From Aquatica leii (lineage: Eukaryota; Arthropoda; Insecta; Coleoptera; Lampyridae), in the NCBI GenBank assembly GCA_035610365.1, contig CM069438.1, positions 46,000,837 through 46,064,836 on the forward strand: 64,000 nt of DNA, written 5' to 3'. Shown one piece after another: positions 33,526-44,185 of this stretch. Made by a program: the position numbers and the translations under genes. How positions within the stretch are numbered: position 1 is the first letter of the stretch; every line of letters begins with the position of its first letter. Under the pieces are notes generated by a model that was not told where the DNA came from, made no database searches, and saw only the letters and a list, made by a program, of their open reading frames with translations.

Positions 33526-34697
33526 ATAATTTTTAATCGTGCCATCTTATTACGTATAACATATTTAAAATAATAAAAATAATGCACTTATGGTATTATT
33601 AACAAATAAACAACACACAAACATTAAATTAAAGCGATGAGCCATATACAAATTATAACCAGGGTCGGGGTATTCTAATCGTACACTAATTTACAATTCT
33701 AATTTGACATAATTTGAAATATAATTTGGACGCCACAGTATTTTTTTATATTTATAATGGTTAAATATTGAAACCAAAAAAGCAAATAAACAAATCTTAA
33801 AACTGATTCTTAATTAAGTTGTTTACATAAGTGTCATTGAAGGTTAGTTATCACTTGTTGCTGTTCGTAACTTCAGCGCATTGGGCGTGGTCATCACGTG
33901 ACTTAATTGAATTACGCGTTTCTCATCTGATTCATGCAAACATTACGAAATTCTTGAAATGCATATTTAACTTCCATATTTTCCGTATTTATCCTGAATG
34001 ATCTACTATTCGTACAGATCCATTAACCAGAACATCGTAAAACAAACGTAACGTATGATAATCTTCATTCGAAACATCCAAACCAAATTGCATCAGACGT
34101 AACCATGAATAATTATCGATTTTCACTCATGAAAATCATAATTCGTAACGGAAATTTCTCCTAAAAGCGACGTTGTGACTAACATCAAACGTGCTGGGTA
34201 AACCATATCTTCATATCGCATTTCAAACCTCAAAATCGTAAAAAGACGTACACAAATCGAAAAGCATCGAATAAATCAGAAAGCGTAGTCGTATATCAAA
34301 AAACTTCCAGTTCGTACGTACGGAAGAAAAAAAACTAAAACGCAAATACCAAAGTTGTATCACCACGTGTAAGGAACAAAGAAATCACTTACTCCTTTTA
34401 GATTACGGGTTTCTTTAAACAAACGAAAGCGCAAATAAAACAGACAAAAGCGGATTATTATTACGTACGACGAACGCAGAATTCCACCGTTCAAATTTAA
34501 CATGTGGACATTTTCTGCATTTGTGCAGGACGAAAACGTCCTGTCGCGGCGAAAACCGCACCCAAGATGGCTTATGACTTAAGATGAAGGCTCATAACGC
34601 ATGTGCAGTGCGTCAAATGCATTGCGCAAAAGAATTTATATAAACAGTGAACACAAAAATGTTAAGTAAATTAAACGTATTCAATCGAAAAAATGTG
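33526..34697. other. CpG-bearing core between repeat C copies, possible decayed gene
   Basis: About 1.2 kb unlike its surroundings, with many CG and TACG strings, TATATAAA near 34632 and two adjacent small hairpins at 34526-34559. On the minus strand a stretch of about 40 codons without a stop (about 34107-33990) includes LMQFGLDVSNEDYHTLRLFY and DVLVNGSVRIVDHSG, which looks protein-like, but I cannot assign it. The position, flanked by direct copies of repeat C, is where the body of a PLE or retrozyme would lie. Confidence 0.4.
34526..34559. other. Twin hairpins with A-rich loops
   Basis: CAGGACG-AAAA-CGTCCTG (34526-34543) is a perfect 7-bp stem. Two bases on comes GCGG-CGAAAA-CCGC (34546-34559). 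No rho-type or Pol III signal follows; role unknown. Confidence 0.6.
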
Positions 34698-34938
34698 CAC
34701 GTTACAACGATTGCAATCCACCAACGAATATAGTGAAAAGTAACTATATCAGTAAACTTTCAGAAATGACCACCAAAGAGAACCAGTGTACGGCCGTTTT
34801 CACCCTTTTTGGGATCATCAGCACTAGAAAATACTCTCCGATGTATTTCCACAATTATACTCATATATTTCTATAGCTTATATTCCTGTTTCGTTCTAAT
34901 AACATTTAAAAGCATTGTGGCTGGCGCCATCTCGTAGT
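34698..34938 (-). repeat. Repeat C, second direct copy (partial)
   Basis: Matches the unit from ACGATTGCAATCCACC through CTGGCGCCATCTCGT. It ends where an inverted copy begins, so together with the first copy it brackets the 1.2-kb core. Confidence 0.75.
34784..34827 (-). ncRNA. Hammerhead-like motif in repeat C, second copy
   Basis: Minus strand: TAGTG, CTGATGA, TCCC-AAAAA-GGGT, GAAAAC, GGCCGTA, CACTGG. One extra A follows the GAAA, which would disturb stem III alignment; stem I is otherwise good. The stem III palindrome ACGGCCGT is perfect. Confidence 0.65.
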
Positions 34939-34940
34939 TA

Positions 34941-35200
34941 ATGAATATAAGCTATAGAAATATATCAGTAAAATTGTAGAAATACATCATAGAGTATTTC
35001 CCAATGCTGATGATCCCCAAAAGGGTTACTTTTCACTATATTTGTTGGTGGATTGCAATCGTGTTTATTATTCGATACGTTTTTTGAATTTTCGCGGCTA
35101 GCTACCAACTACCAACATGCTAAGATCACTATAGCACCAATTTGGTTACATTTTATACGTGGGCTCGTTAACCACGAGATGCCGCCAGCCACAGTACTTT
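34941..35200 (+). repeat. Repeat C, inverted copy
   Basis: Reverse complement of the repeat C unit. CTGATGA at 35007-35013 and CCCCAAAAGGG remain, but the GAAAC and cleavage half has been deleted, so no functional hammerhead is left. With the preceding copy it forms a foldback. Confidence 0.75.
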
Positions 35201-35439
35201 TATATGTCTAACCTAGCCGTTTGGAGTTCAGTTACGAGGTGCACGCTTTTAGTTTTGATTTTTTTAAACTATACGCTGTCCGGGACCCTCTACAACATTT
35301 ATTTTGGATTTATCTAATGTATTAACATCACTCTCTAACTCCACCCCTATTAGGTGTGGCCCGGTTAATATTAGTTAATCTAATGTAGGCTTTGTAGACC
35401 TGACCTGGGATGACCTGAGGGGCAGCTAAGCTACTAAAA

Positions 35440-36760
35440 AGCGTTTAAATGCTTTTTTTCAAAATGAAGAGCTCGATAAATACAAAGCAACTAAATTAAT
35501 GCAAGAAAAATTGATAAAGTTACTGAATAAACTAGGTAAAAAAACCAGAACACCCTTTAAGCTCACTAAACAATTTTCGAACCCCAAAAAAGAGATTAAA
35601 AATAATGTTTCTCAAATGCAAACATTAAACAAGAAGAAAACTATCAAAAATCCCTACATTAATAAAGACAAACGGGATGCTGATAGAGTAACAGACTTCT
35701 GCGGACGTTGTAAACTAAAGCTCTCAGACGATTACAAAGACACATTAAGACATTCAATGTCATTCGAAGAAAATATGCCCGAAAAAGTTACAAGTATCTT
35801 AAAAGATCGTACTTTGACGGATAGAAACATTTTCACCACAAAAAACGTCGACATAATCGAAGATGACGTTCGTGGACGGTCTGGCGGCGGACAACAAAAC
35901 AGCGTGGGCTGACTCAATTTTTCATGCGTTATTTAAGGTGAGGGATAGGGCACAAGCTGCGGGATTAAAGCAGCTGAACCTGGAAATGGTTGGTGAAGAA
36001 CTGACGTCGGCGAGAAATCTAGCGGAGTTTGTATTCAGGGAGTCAAACATCACGCTATTTAAATTACAGGCTGAGACTGGATATCCAGGCACGCAACTAG
36101 CAAGTTTATTTGGCAGGACAGGAACGCTTATAATAAAAAAATGACGGGAGATCATACGCAAACTTACTTAGAAGGTACAAGACGGTTGTCAGAGCTTCAA
36201 CAGTCAACACTATTTTGAAAGCGGTCAGAAAAACAAGCTTCTTACTTATTGCCTCCGACAACCAGGAAGTTTTTGAAATATTCACACCAAGGTCAACGGG
36301 GTCTATATGTACTCCGAAAGGACTAGGTAGTACCCTCCATAAACACAATCTTGACGAGGTTACGACCGTGGACGAAATCAGAGGGGCTTTAGTCGGCCTT
36401 ATAGACGATTAGATAATTAGTAAAAGCAGACTGAGAAAAGTCAGATCAGCGAAGTGAGATACTCAGTCTATTACTGTCAATGTTCAAGCAAAAACGGCTG
36501 ACCAGCTGCTAAAGTCTAAGTTTTTGCGGGTAAGATGCTGGGAGACTAGGTACTTACTGAAAAATTGCAAAGATGAGGATAGAAGGAAACTATGCTTGAA
36601 TTGCGGCAAAGAAGGTCGTATTAAAGCAAATTGTACAAAAGATAAACACTGCATAGTATGCGATAGCCAAGATCACGCACCATGAACGATGGCTTGTCCA
36701 AAATTTAAAAAACACATAACATACACCAAAGCATTTTCGTCAATCAACAACAATCATGGA
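35440..36760 (+). pseudogene. R1-clade LINE ORF1 (gag-like), broken
   Basis: The frame begins near 35440 with charged sequence (NEELDKYKATKLMQEKLIKL). It continues through RVTDFCGRCKLKLSDDYKD, shifts frame near 35870 to ARNLAEFVFRESNITLFKLQ, and shifts again to the gag core (FKAVRKTSFLLIASDNQEVF, TPKGLGSTLHKHNLDEVTT). It finishes with zinc knuckles CLNCGKEGRIKANC and CIVCDSQDHAP near 36590-36690. The first knuckle has Arg in place of His and the second is interrupted by TGA. ORF1 proteins of this clade bind element RNA. Frameshifts and stops make it inactive. The 5' part at 35219-35440 is probably the LINE 5' UTR. Confidence 0.75.
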
Positions 36761-37640
36761 GAACAACACACTTAATCCAATCAATCTAATTAATCCTCGC
36801 CCCGAGAAGAAAATTAAGATCTTGCAAATAAGCATAGGTAGAAGGAAAGAAGCTCAGGCACTGGTACCTGTTCTAGCAAAAAAACTTTAAGCAAACGCGG
36901 TAATAATAGCCAAAACTAACATTAAATGGGCAATTAAAAAAATTTTGTCATCGACAAAAAACCGCAAACAGCTATCTACATTAGGAATCCAACAGAGACA
37001 GAGGACAAAACTATAGCCAACGACGCTTTTACTATGCTTCAAATACAAAACTGTTACGTTTAGCAAATGTAGGCGTCCACGACCTTAAATCACTTATAAA
37101 AGAAATTAACAAAAAACGAGTCAAAAATAAAGAACCAGCGGCTTTTGGTGGCAATTTCAAAGGCCAAAGCACGGAATAAAGAAAAAGAATAACTTCAGAG
37201 GCAATATTCTTTTGGAATGGATCGCAGCCAACGATTTAGTAATCCTTAACTCCGGAAACACTTTAACGATCAACTGTGGCAATAAAGTGTCACATATAGA
37301 TATCATATTATAGTCGGCGGATGTGGCTTTGAAGGTTATCTCCTTAAAGGTTAGCGACAACAAAAGCTTGAGTGATCATAACTGTATTCAGAATAAATTA
37401 AAATTTAAGCCTAAACTAGCAATTAACTGCTCAAACCGACAAAGAACAATCTAGAACATTAACAAGTTTGACCCTTGCGAATTGAACTACTAATTTTTAA
37501 CATAACAAATTCCCCCCCAGCAACATAAAAACCTGGGAAGTGGACACTAGCTAAAGTCAAGAATAGAAATTAAGGCATACTCCAAGGACAGAACCCTAAA
37601 AGCCAAAACCAATCTACATACAATAACACCCAACCCAAGA
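36760..37640 (+). pseudogene. R1-clade LINE ORF2 endonuclease, 3'-truncated
   Basis: The ORF2 start is seen in KKIKILQISIGRRKEAQALV (the KILQ start of R1-type apurinic endonuclease), followed by NAVIIAKTNIKWA. Later comes GNILLEWIAANDLVILNSGN, HIDII and KSLSDHNCI, the conserved SDH end of the domain. A linker toward the RT follows (FDPCELNY, then QQHKNLG-like pieces) and fades by about 37640. The RT is missing. The domain nicks target DNA; several stops make this copy inactive. It is the same family as the copies at 29.6-31.0 and 54.6-57.6 kb. Confidence 0.7.
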
Positions 37641-37844
37641 AGAAACGTAGATGAAAGAGGTTTTCCCAATTTACCAAGCATCACCAACCAGATGTGTCCA
37701 AAAGTCGCATGAAGCGGAATGATACTCCAAATAACCAAAAACTCAAACCAACAGATGAGAAGTATCAGAATAGGTACTAGTTGAAAGTCGACAACAGTCG
37801 TTACGCTAGAAAGCAAAAAAAACACGTAGTCCCATAGACCTCAC

Positions 37845-39432
37845 TGACGGACAATACTAAGCAAACTAAAAGAAAAAGAAAAAGTACAGGAAAGAAAGAA
37901 GTTTAGACCACGGTCAAGGACAACGCCCTAAAATCACATGCAACCCAAGCTCACAAATACAAATCCAACCTTAAATATAAGTCCCCAAAGCTAACTAAAC
38001 TAAAGAAGTAAAAGAAAAACCAAGTATCTAGCCGATTTTAAATTGTGATACGCGATTTAGAAGAAAAGTCCAGAAAAAAGAAAAACTAATGCAGTTGCGC
38101 CTAAAAAGTCGTCAACAGACGATATGAGACTTCTACCAAAAAAACCAAACAGACCCTAAAGATCTAAGCAAAGAAAACCAACAAAGAAATCTCAAGCAAA
38201 AAGAAAATTCTGATTAAAAGTTGACATAAGTCAGACTTACAAAAAGGCAGAGAAAAAAAATCAGTAATCCAAGAGTCACAACAACAAAGTCACCAAAAAG
38301 TTTAACACTAAATGAGTGCCAATCCTAAAGAAATCCAAACCACCTAACTTAAAACAAAACCAAAAGAAAAAACAGGAAAAGAAGTAAGTCAATAAAGAAC
38401 AGAAAACTTCACTTGCAAATTGAACGTCGTGAATCAGTGCTCGTTGTGTTGGAATGTCATATTGGAACGTAAATGCCGAAGAACGGATTAGAATATTCCG
38501 AGAACAAAAAAAATCCAAAGAAGAGAAATATCCTAACGGTGACTAACAACATCAAAAATGCCGACTAAGCGGATGTACGGAGTACAAGAAGCAACGTTGC
38601 AGTCTAGTCGTAGTTCCAAACCAAAACCAACAAAACAAAACCCCACTAAATCTCATAGAGCGAGAGAAGTAACTGAGAAAGAAAGCAAAAGAAAAAAAAT
38701 ATATTTGCGTGAACTCTAAAGAAAGAAGTTACAAAAAAAAAGAAAGTGTTTAAGCAAAAACCAAGATAAAAGAAAAAAAGGCAAAAGAAATAAATTCCTT
38801 AAAGGCGAACCTTTAGAAGCAAAAGAAAAAAGTAAAAGTAAGGAAGACAAGAAAGGAAGAAAAGAGACAGACGGAAAAAAATAAGACAAGATGTAGTTGT
38901 CTGATTCGATCTTCTCTCTGTAGAAGAAACGAAAGGAAGTGACCAGCCCTTCAATGCCCAACCAACCGCCCATAAGATAGAAAAAAGAAAAAGAAAGAAA
39001 AGAAACGATATTAGTTAGTTATAGAACGAAAGCATACCAATTGCTGTCTCAATTTGGAAAGTATACTTTAAGATTTTAATACCGACGAGCGGAATAGAAG
39101 ACTCAAGAAAAAAAGAACACATCCAAAAGCAAAAGAGAGAATTCTATAGATGGCGTACCAATCCAAAAAAGCCGACTAAGCGGATATAAATATATACAGA
39201 CGGAAAGGTAGTCTGTCCTGAAATAAGATGGAGAAGAAAGAAACCAAAAGAATTTTAGCAGAAAAAAAATGGGTGAAAGCAAATAGATAGCATCCGAACC
39301 GCAACAAACACGATACCAATAGCGTATTCAAAAAATGGAACCACCAAAACCAAAAGAAAAGGACCAAAAGAATAGCAAAGGTCGAAAGTTGAAAATCCAA
39401 AAACTGAACTAGCACTTACGACGCTTGCGACG
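37845..39432 (-). repeat. Polypyrimidine/polypurine repeat A, copy A2
   Basis: Close relative of A1 over its whole length, from ATACTAAGCAAACTAA to the sharp edge CTAGCACTTACGACGCTTGC then GACG at 39432. Beyond that edge A2 abuts an integrase relic while A1 abuts other DNA, so this edge is a true element end. Small indels are frequent. Confidence 0.78.
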
Positions 39433-39697
39433 AATTGGATGTAAGAATAGTGGCTTTTACATCAGGAGAAACAGCACGATCCTTATGTATACACGTAGAC
39501 CTTGTAGCGACACCAGTGTTGGCAAGCTTCGTTTTACTTATCAAAACGTGACGTGACCTAATAGGGTTGCTTTGTTGCGAGTTTAAACAAGAACAATAAC
39601 GTATGAACTCGGCAACCTTTGGTCGGATATGAGGCCAGTAGAAGTGACACCGAAGCAAGCACGTACGGTCATAAACGACATGATCACCGAAGTACAA
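39433..39697 (-). pseudogene. Retroelement integrase zinc-binding domain, fragment
   Basis: The minus strand starts YFGDHVVYDRTCLLRCHFYW and continues PHIRPKVAEFIRYCSCLNSQ, the pattern of the integrase HHCC zinc finger of Gypsy-type elements (FYWP, then CxxC-like CSC). It proceeds into SRHVLISKTKLANTGV without the catalytic core and is cut by the edge of repeat A2. It does not match the Gypsy element at 47-52 kb. Confidence 0.6.
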
Positions 39698-39979
39698 ATC
39701 GAAGAAAAAACTTGAAATAGCAATACTGACAGTTAGGTTTTATTCAGTAAGGGATTAGCTAATCTCCGTACTTGAGTTACCTAAAAAGTAATATTAAACC
39801 TAATCTAAACGAGCATATAAATGTTAACACAAGTAAAAGGTCTTCTTAGCATCCAATCATGAAAAACGCAAATGCGCAGCGTTTCCCTTTGACTTAACAG
39901 CATAAATTTTCCCAGAGTTTGTCGTAGTTAGTCTTCGAAAGAGGAATAATCCTGCAGGTTTCCAAGTCTTGACGGGTTA

Positions 39980-40085
39980 TCAATAATGTGACTTTATGGA
40001 AGTTTGCCAACGAGGCCACCTGCTAGTTACCTTTGGTGATAACGGTACACATTTGGTGGGTACCAATATCCGCTACAGACAATAA
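39980..40085 (+). pseudogene. Possible integrase catalytic-core scrap
   Basis: The plus strand reads CQRGHLLVTFGDNGTHLVGT, similar to the second-aspartate motif (SDNGT-F-G) of LTR-retrotransposon integrases, especially BEL/Pao. It is only about 30 codons and is followed by a stop. Confidence 0.35.
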
Positions 40086-40128
40086 GCAGAGTCAATTTAA
40101 ACCTCCCATAAGAAAAAATGTATACCAC

Positions 40129-40344
40129 TCACTCCGTTTCAACCTTAAAAATGTAATTGCATATTATGATATTAGCGTGAAACAATCTAAAGGTGAAGGT
40201 TAACCCGGGCGTAAAAGTACAGAACTCGTAGATAGTTTTGCAAGAAGTGAAGCAAAAGTGCTGCCTAAAATTTGACAGTCTCGGCGAAAGAGTAGGGGAA
40301 TTCTCCTGGCAAATTTCATACTTGAAGAGAAATTTTTCATATTC
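40129..40344 (-). repeat. Repeat B, copy B2
   Basis: Reverse-oriented partner of 31060-31285, about 90 percent identical over 200 bp, with the same 60-codon frame open. It joins directly to the 32-bp sequence also found inside the LINE at 37477. Confidence 0.7.
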
Positions 40345-40376
40345 GCGAATTGAACTACTAATTTTTAACATAACAA

Positions 40377-40745
40377 TTTTTAGCAATATTAGTGAAATGT
40401 TTTAGAGATGCTATTAGCTAATCGCATATTAGAAACCCTAAATAAGTACCTTGTTTTTTATAGTTTTGGATTTGATCGTTGTTATCACGATTAACGTACG
40501 CAACGTAAGGCGTTTTGTTTCTTATGGCGTAATCACCGTAATTTTGTAATAATTCAATTTTTTGGTATTTAATAACTGTATTTTACGAAATGCAACGTTT
40601 GACCATTCATTAATTATGTGTACGAAGTGTTGCCTAGTTTAGAGGTCCGTTGATACTGGCTTTACTGTAATATTTTTTGCAAACCCTTAGCTGTTTTTTT
40701 ATTCTTTTTATGTTGTCGTTGCAATAAATATACTCGTTGTTATAC
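40377..40745 (-). repeat. Dispersed repeat E, copy E3
   Basis: Reverse orientation relative to E1 and E2; GTTTCTAATATGCGATTAGC and AGGCAACACTT are kept. The inner edge meets the 32-bp duplicated sequence at 40345-40376. Confidence 0.65.
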
Positions 40746-41559
40746 TTAAAACTTAAACTTAAAAACGGGCATTTGTAGTTTAAATTTCTTACCGTTTTGG
40801 CAGTCTTTTTAAATAATTTATTGACACATCGAAGAACAGACTGAATCCCATTCGTTACCCACCCACTACCTAATCTGAAAAGTGCTGAGCTGCCGCTATT
40901 TTGTTTGAGGTGATTAAGGTATTGGTAAGTGATTGCACTTCAGCGTAGTGCAGGTTTACATTTTACATTTTACACAGAATGTTACTTAGAGTGTTAAAAA
41001 CATTGTGTATTTTTTATATTATTCGCTAATGTTGTGATCTTGAAATATCAACATGTCTTGAAATATGTTTTTAAGTGATATTTTGAAAAATCGTTAATAA
41101 TTGTAAATATTGAAAAAAAAATTAAATCCTAAGGAAAAACTTTAGATATGACACTAAGTTGAATTATTCAAGTGAAATTTGATATGTGTTAAAATACCTG
41201 GTGAATTTTTGCACTACAGGGCATATAAGTGTACGCGAAATTCAAAACAAATGTGGTCGCAGGTGATCTCTAAAATATAAACGAGAAACAGATACTACAT
41301 GATTGCGTTATAACGTCTGGTTTGTGTGTTACTTTATTTCAGAGAATTTCATTCTGTGATTTCAGTTTACTGATAATTTTTTTACGCATTAATCAAACTT
41401 GTTATATTATAACCGAATGCGCTTCCTGTAGTTTCCATGTGCTCTTAAAGGTGAATGCAGCAATTAGTAGCATCAAAACTTCTTGCATTTGCTTTGAGTA
41501 AATTCAGTTTCATTATTTTGTTAGTGTTGGTGGTTGTGTGAAATAGCCGCGTGTAAACA
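40746..41559. other. No recognised gene
   Basis: AT-rich. It may include the 5' region of the piggyBac pseudogene that follows, but I could not place a TTAA terminus with confidence. Confidence 0.4.
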
Positions 41560-42950
41560 ATTTTTGACAGTCAAGGAACTGGAAAAAGGAATGTACATGT
41601 TCTTTCTAGAAAAAGATGAGGAAAATATCTACATGATGATAAAGTTTAGATTGTTTGTTTACCGCCGCCTAGTGTAGACGAAGTAAGCGACGAAGAAATT
41701 ATTGATGATACAGAACAAATGCGTGTCGACTCCAATGATCTAGTATTTACAATGATGGAAATCCGCACATTCTATCGTCGGCATTGGAAAATGAATTTAA
41801 ACCGAAAGTAGTTGCAACGTCTTCAAAAAATGCAAATAAAAAATCCTGCAAGCGCAAAAGTACGAGCAAAGACGGAAAACCAAAAAAAATTGTTTCCAGT
41901 TGTTTCAAAATGGATGAAAGTAAAACCGAATTTTTCAAAAATACCAATCGACAATTCCAAAAACAAAATTGACCTTTGTACTCTAAACTAGGTTTTGTTC
42001 TGTGTATTATTTTGCTTCTATTTTTATCTCTATCAATTATTTCAAGACATAAGACGCCGTTTGAACTGTTTGAGCTGTTTATAGATGAAGAAGTAATCAA
42101 TCTTCATGTGCAAAAGTCTAACAGCTATCCCCAAGGAGACAAAAATCAACATTCCTTCAAAACTAGCGCAGATGAAATAAAAAAAATTATTGGAATTTTA
42201 TATTTTACTGGGTTTCAATTATAGAGCATATTGGCCAATAAACTGATTGCTTGGCGTAAGCATCATCAAAGAGACTATGAGCCGTAATTGTTTTGAGACA
42301 CTGAAAAGATATTTACATGTATGTGATAACCACAACTTGCATAAAAACGATCAATTTGCGAAGGTAGCACCATTCAATGAGTTGCTGAATAAAACGTTTA
42401 TGCAATTTGGAGTCTTTTTCCATCTCTTATCAATCGATGAGCAAATGATTGCACATTTCGGCAGACACTCGTGTAAAATGTTTATAAAAAGAAAACCCAT
42501 CCGGTTTGGTTACAGGTATTGAGATCTTTGTTCAGCCGACGGTTATTTGTACCACTTCATACCATATGCAGGGGCATCTTCTAATACCGACTTTGAGTAT
42601 TTCTTGAGCAAACAAGATGTTTCAAAATTAACAATCATCAGTAGCTTTTGATAATTGATAATTTTTTTACATCTCATAAGTTATTAAAACGCCTGTCCAA
42701 ATTGGGGATTGCTGCCACGGGTACAATACGGAAAAATCGGACAAATCACGCAAAAGTTATGGTCAAAACCAGGAAGAAACAAGACCGTGGATTTTATGAT
42801 CAAGGTTTTGACGTAGATGACGAAATTTTTCTTTTGCGTTGGAACGACAATGCGATTGTAACTCTAGCTTCTAACCATGTAGCTGAAAAACCAATTCATC
42901 GTGCCAGAAGCTACAACTCTAAAGAAAATTCGAATTGATTCTTAAATTTT
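41560..42950 (+). pseudogene. piggyBac-family transposase, broken
   Basis: Read across frames, the plus strand gives an acidic N-terminus (VDEVSDEEIIDDTEQM), TPFELFELFIDEEVI, QHSFKTSADEIKKIIGILYF and MSRNCFETLKRYLHVCDNHN. The catalytic core follows: LSIDEQMIAHFGRHSCKMFI near 42430 (first Asp), DGYLYHFIPYAGASS, IIDNFFTSHKLLKRL near 42650 (second Asp), and IAATGTIRKNR with EIFLLRWNDNAIVTLASNH near 42830 (third Asp). These are the DDD motifs of piggyBac. The C-terminal cysteine-rich domain is not seen. About six frameshifts or stops interrupt it. The sequence differs from the piggyBac end at 23.1-23.8 kb. Confidence 0.82.
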
Positions 42951-43334
42951 TAAGAACATCACGTGTGATGGACACAAATTTATAAGGCGATTGCGAATTT
43001 ATTACGATTCTTTCGGCGCAGGGTAAAATATGTTTGTCTTCAATCTATTAAGAGTCCTTCGTAATTTCTATATTAATGTGATAGCCGGTAATAAGGATGC
43101 ATAAGTACCATTAAGGAATAATGCTACCGAGCATATAAGCTGTTGTGAGGGCCTACTACTTAAATAACATCGAGGTCTCGTCAAACACTGCGTCGTAGAT
43201 GGTGCTTTGGGAATAGAAGTCGATTGTGTTATCAGCCACCTGTTCTAAATTACTACCTACAGTATTCGATACACCGGGTTTTTATATAATACTTAATGAT
43301 TTATTAATACTAATTTTGTAGCTTACTATTCTTC
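42951..43334. other. No recognised gene
   Basis: Non-coding flank between the piggyBac relic and repeat D2. Confidence 0.45.
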
Positions 43335-44185
43335 GTGAGTTGGTGTGTGACACGATTTGCTTTTAAATAATTATTACAGGCCGCTGGCGGGGAAAACGTT
43401 TTCTTCGAAGTGGAAACTGGACTTCGGGTGAGTTTATTTACTTAATTTTTTTTATATCGTTGTCACGAACGTTACTCACAGAATTTTGATCAATATTAAC
43501 GACCGTAATTATATTTATTGCTTATATACCAATAATGTAACTGTAATCATTCACTTTACTGTATCGCATGCTGTGTGTGTCAAAAATATTTACTTCGACC
43601 TTTTCTGTACTGTTCGTTTCGACCTAACGTCAATGTGTAGTGTGTGTTGCCGCTACTGCGGGCATTCATGTATTAGAACTTCGATATAATCTAGTAAATC
43701 TTATGTATTGCGAAATCAAAGTTTTTTACAGTTGTTAACGAAAATTGTTAGTCATGCTAATATTTAAAGATTGCGCATTTAGCGTATAATTGTCAATTTA
43801 CTGCGCTACTACATTAAAACTGTGATATTTGTTAATTCTACGTGGAAACCATTCGAGCATCGATAGGTGCAGAAATTTCATATATTATTATTAGTATCCA
43901 ACGTTAATACATTAAAGTGATTATAATTGTTAATCCCTCATGTTATTTTTCTTTTTCCTGTGATTATCGTTATCTATTAACTAATTTTGGCTACTCGAAC
44001 ATCAGAGTAATAAGGATTACGAACCTCAAATTGAGTTACAAGTTTGGATCGTCTGTCGTGATCGAGGCAGAAGTGTTATCTTGAATCAGATCTGGCGCCC
44101 TTAAGCATACTTCCTGTAAACCTCCCCTACCTCCGACTGTGTGAGTTGGCCGTGCAAGGTTCGTAAGACATAAAGCTTGTAACAA
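43335..44185 (+). repeat. Dispersed repeat D, long copy D2
   Basis: It aligns with the reverse complement of 59344-60115 in three blocks: a splice-flanked block at 43335-43450, a middle block with GTGTGTTGCCGCTACTGC (43642-43660), and the D core from TTGGCTACTCGAACATC to AAAGCTTGTAAC. The core copies D2 and D3 are very similar (around 95 percent by eye), while the middle is more diverged. Confidence 0.7.
43380..43427 (+). other. Exon-like 48-bp segment between splice-like sites in D2
   Basis: Preceded by TTATTACAG and followed by GTGAGTTTATTTA. The equivalent segment in D3 (60011-60063, minus) has TTTATTTCAG before it and GTAAGTTTATTTA after it. Both contain GGGGAAAACGTTTTCTTCGA, which can be read as GENVFF. 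The lengths are 48 and 53 bp, so the reading phase is not conserved. Confidence 0.35.
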
